Positions 5,113 through 6,261 of a stretch of 6,261 nt of DNA are shown piece after piece (the first letter of the stretch is position 1; each line of letters starts with the position of its first letter). Under the pieces are notes generated by a model. The model ran no database searches. It was given only the letters and a program-made list of their open reading frames with translations, and was not told where the DNA came from. The translations under genes and the position numbers were made by a program. The DNA comes from Candidatus Iainarchaeum sp. (GTDB lineage: Archaea; Iainarchaeota; Iainarchaeia; Iainarchaeales; GCA-2688035): NCBI GenBank assembly GCA_017610245.1, contig JAFCCK010000057.1:1-6261 (forward strand), read 5' to 3'.

Positions 5113-6072
5113 ATGTACAAATTGGACCTAATTGATAGGAAATTACTGGTTGAATTGGACAAGAATTCTAGGCAGCCAATAGCTTCCCTGGCCAAGAGTG
5201 TGCGGCTTTCAAAGCAGGCGGTTAAAAAGCGCCTAGAAAAGCTTGAGAGAAATAAGGTGATACTTAGCTATTATGCAGTAATAGATGTTTTTAAATTGCA
5301 GAGGCAAAGCGCAAGGCTCTGGATAAAACTGCAGGGCAGTTACAATGAAGATGATATTGTTGAATTTGTCTTGAAGATGAAGGATGTTGGCTGGGTATTG
5401 AAACTTGATGGGGCATATGACCTTGCAATAATACTCTGGTCAAGGGACCTGCTTGATTTTGATAATGCAGTAAAGGAGCTTAAATTCAAGTTCGGGGAGT
5501 TTCTTAAGGCAGTTGATGTTTCTTTCATTGTGAGGGCACACCACATTTCCCACCGTTACCTCACAAATGAAAAAACATTGAACGAATTCATTATGGAGCA
5601 AAAGTTTTCCCGCTTTGAGATAGACGAGCTTGACAGCAAAATTCTTGACATACTGGCAAAAAACAGTAGGGCATCGCTTGTTGACATAAGCAGACAGCTG
5701 GGTGTTTCGGACAAAACAGTAAAATACAGGATAAAAAACCTTGAAAAAAATAGGGTGATTTTAGGCTATATGGTTCTTTTGGATTATGCGAAAATTGGGC
5801 GAACTTGGCACAAGGTTTTTCTGCGGCTGCAGAACCTTTCAGCCGGGAAATACTCACAGCTCATTTATTTCCTCAAGAGCAAAACAGATGTAATGTTTGT
5901 GACAGAGGCTGTCGGAATTTCTGATTTGGAGTTTGAGGCAATGTTGCCTGGTACAAAGCAATTCCATGAACTAATGAGGGAAATAAGAAGCAAATTCCCC
6001 GAAATAATAAAAGAATTCAGCTGGATAACTGTTTTCAAAGCAGAAAAAATCTACTACGCGCCTCAGATTTAA
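5113..6072 (+). CDS. Lrp/AsnC-family regulator with two HTH modules
   Basis: This is a 319-residue DNA-binding regulator, about twice the usual AsnC/Lrp length of ~150. It contains two successive AsnC-type winged helix-turn-helix units. The first is at about residues 4-57 (LIDRKLLVELDKNSRQ, LSKQAVKKRLEKLERNKVI). The second is at about residues 171-226 (ELDSKILDILAKNSRA, VSDKTVKYRIKNLEKNRVI). Each is followed by a roughly 90-residue alpha/beta segment in the place of the ligand-sensing RAM domain (about 65-150 and 232-312). Both are weak matches, and the second is the more diverged. The gene appears to be an internal duplication and could act as a one-chain pseudo-dimer. The effector is unknown. 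It is transcribed away from the peptide array from a shared ~110-bp region, which suggests, without proving, that it controls the array and itself. Confidence 0.9.
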   Translation: MYKLDLIDRKLLVELDKNSRQPIASLAKSVRLSKQAVKKRLEKLERNKVILSYYAVIDVFKLQRQSARLWIKLQGSYNEDDIVEFVLKMKDVGWVLKLDGAYDLAIILWSRDLLDFDNAVKELKFKFGEFLKAVDVSFIVRAHHISHRYLTNEKTLNEFIMEQKFSRFEIDELDSKILDILAKNSRASLVDISRQLGVSDKTVKYRIKNLEKNRVILGYMVLLDYAKIGRTWHKVFLRLQNLSAGKYSQLIYFLKSKTDVMFVTEAVGISDLEFEAMLPGTKQFHELMREIRSKFPEIIKEFSWITVFKAEKIYYAPQI

Positions 6073-6110
6073 AGAGCCCGAGAAACAAGTCATGAATTAT
6101 AAAAATTACG

Positions 6111-6261
6111 CTAGCCCTTGTACCCAACAACCTTCTTCAGATAATCCACAACTGCCTGATTTTGCAGGGTGGTAGCGTCCCCCAGCTTTTCATTCACTAG
6201 AAAAAAGAGAAAAAAGCGCCTCATTATTTTCCCGCTCCTGGTTTTGGGCAGGGCATTCACA
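6111..6261 (-). CDS. AMP-forming acetyl-CoA synthetase-like protein, C-terminal end (partial)
   Basis: Only the last 49 codons are inside the window; the gene enters from the right edge. The sequence NALPKTRSGKIMRR matches the C-terminal domain of AMP-forming acyl-CoA synthetases. Its lysine (codon 6228-6230, in SGK) is the conserved catalytic one for adenylation, which is acetylated in acetyl-CoA synthetase. The later EKLGDATTLQN-AVVDYL block is characteristic of acetyl-CoA synthetase specifically, which makes acetyl-CoA from acetate, ATP and CoA. The stretch between the two blocks reads FFLFFL, encoded by T6-CTC-T6. The usual residues there are mixed and basic, but length and frame are preserved. 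The gene is convergent with the Lrp-type regulator (38 bp apart). Confidence 0.85.
   Translation of the reverse strand, partial: VNALPKTRSGKIMRRFFLFFLVNEKLGDATTLQNQAVVDYLKKVVGYKG

Overview
The window looks like part of an archaeal chromosome. It carries the two subunits of DNA topoisomerase VI in the order B then A, a CutA1 gene, an AsnC/Lrp-type regulator and the end of an AMP-forming acetyl-CoA synthetase gene. Arginine is mostly AGG/AGA, and several genes are preceded by GGTGA or AGGTGA ribosome-binding sequences. The gene set and the two-module Lrp protein would fit a small-genome (DPANN-like) archaeon, but the sequence alone does not fix the lineage.

Left part (1-2927, + strand): a tightly packed operon. 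The 3' part of top6B overlaps top6A by 44 nt, and top6A overlaps cutA by 4 nt (ATGA). The cutA gene converges on a minus-strand gene after only 14 bp.

Middle part (2942-5003, - strand): a 529-residue radical SAM protein with an N-terminal cobalamin-binding-type domain. Directly upstream of it, in the same orientation, is what at first looks like about 580 bp of intergenic DNA. Read on the minus strand, this contains five consecutive tiny genes (25-29 codons) that are diverged copies of one another. Each has its own ribosome-binding sequence, and the spacers are only 4-16 nt. All five peptides share Met, 2-3 residues, Trp-(Ile/Leu), and Arg-Gln exactly eight residues after the Trp, followed by more variable, mostly basic tails. 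The array ends 8 nt before the radical SAM start, so peptides and enzyme probably form one transcript. This is the most unusual content of the window. A natural but unproven reading is a family of small peptides, possibly substrates of the radical SAM enzyme (RiPP-like).

Right part (5004-6261): a divergent AT-rich promoter region with two mirrored TATA-like elements. It is followed by a + strand regulator with two AsnC-type helix-turn-helix modules, well placed to control the peptide array. The C-terminal 49 codons of an acetyl-CoA synthetase-like gene lie on the minus strand, convergent with the regulator and running off the window end.
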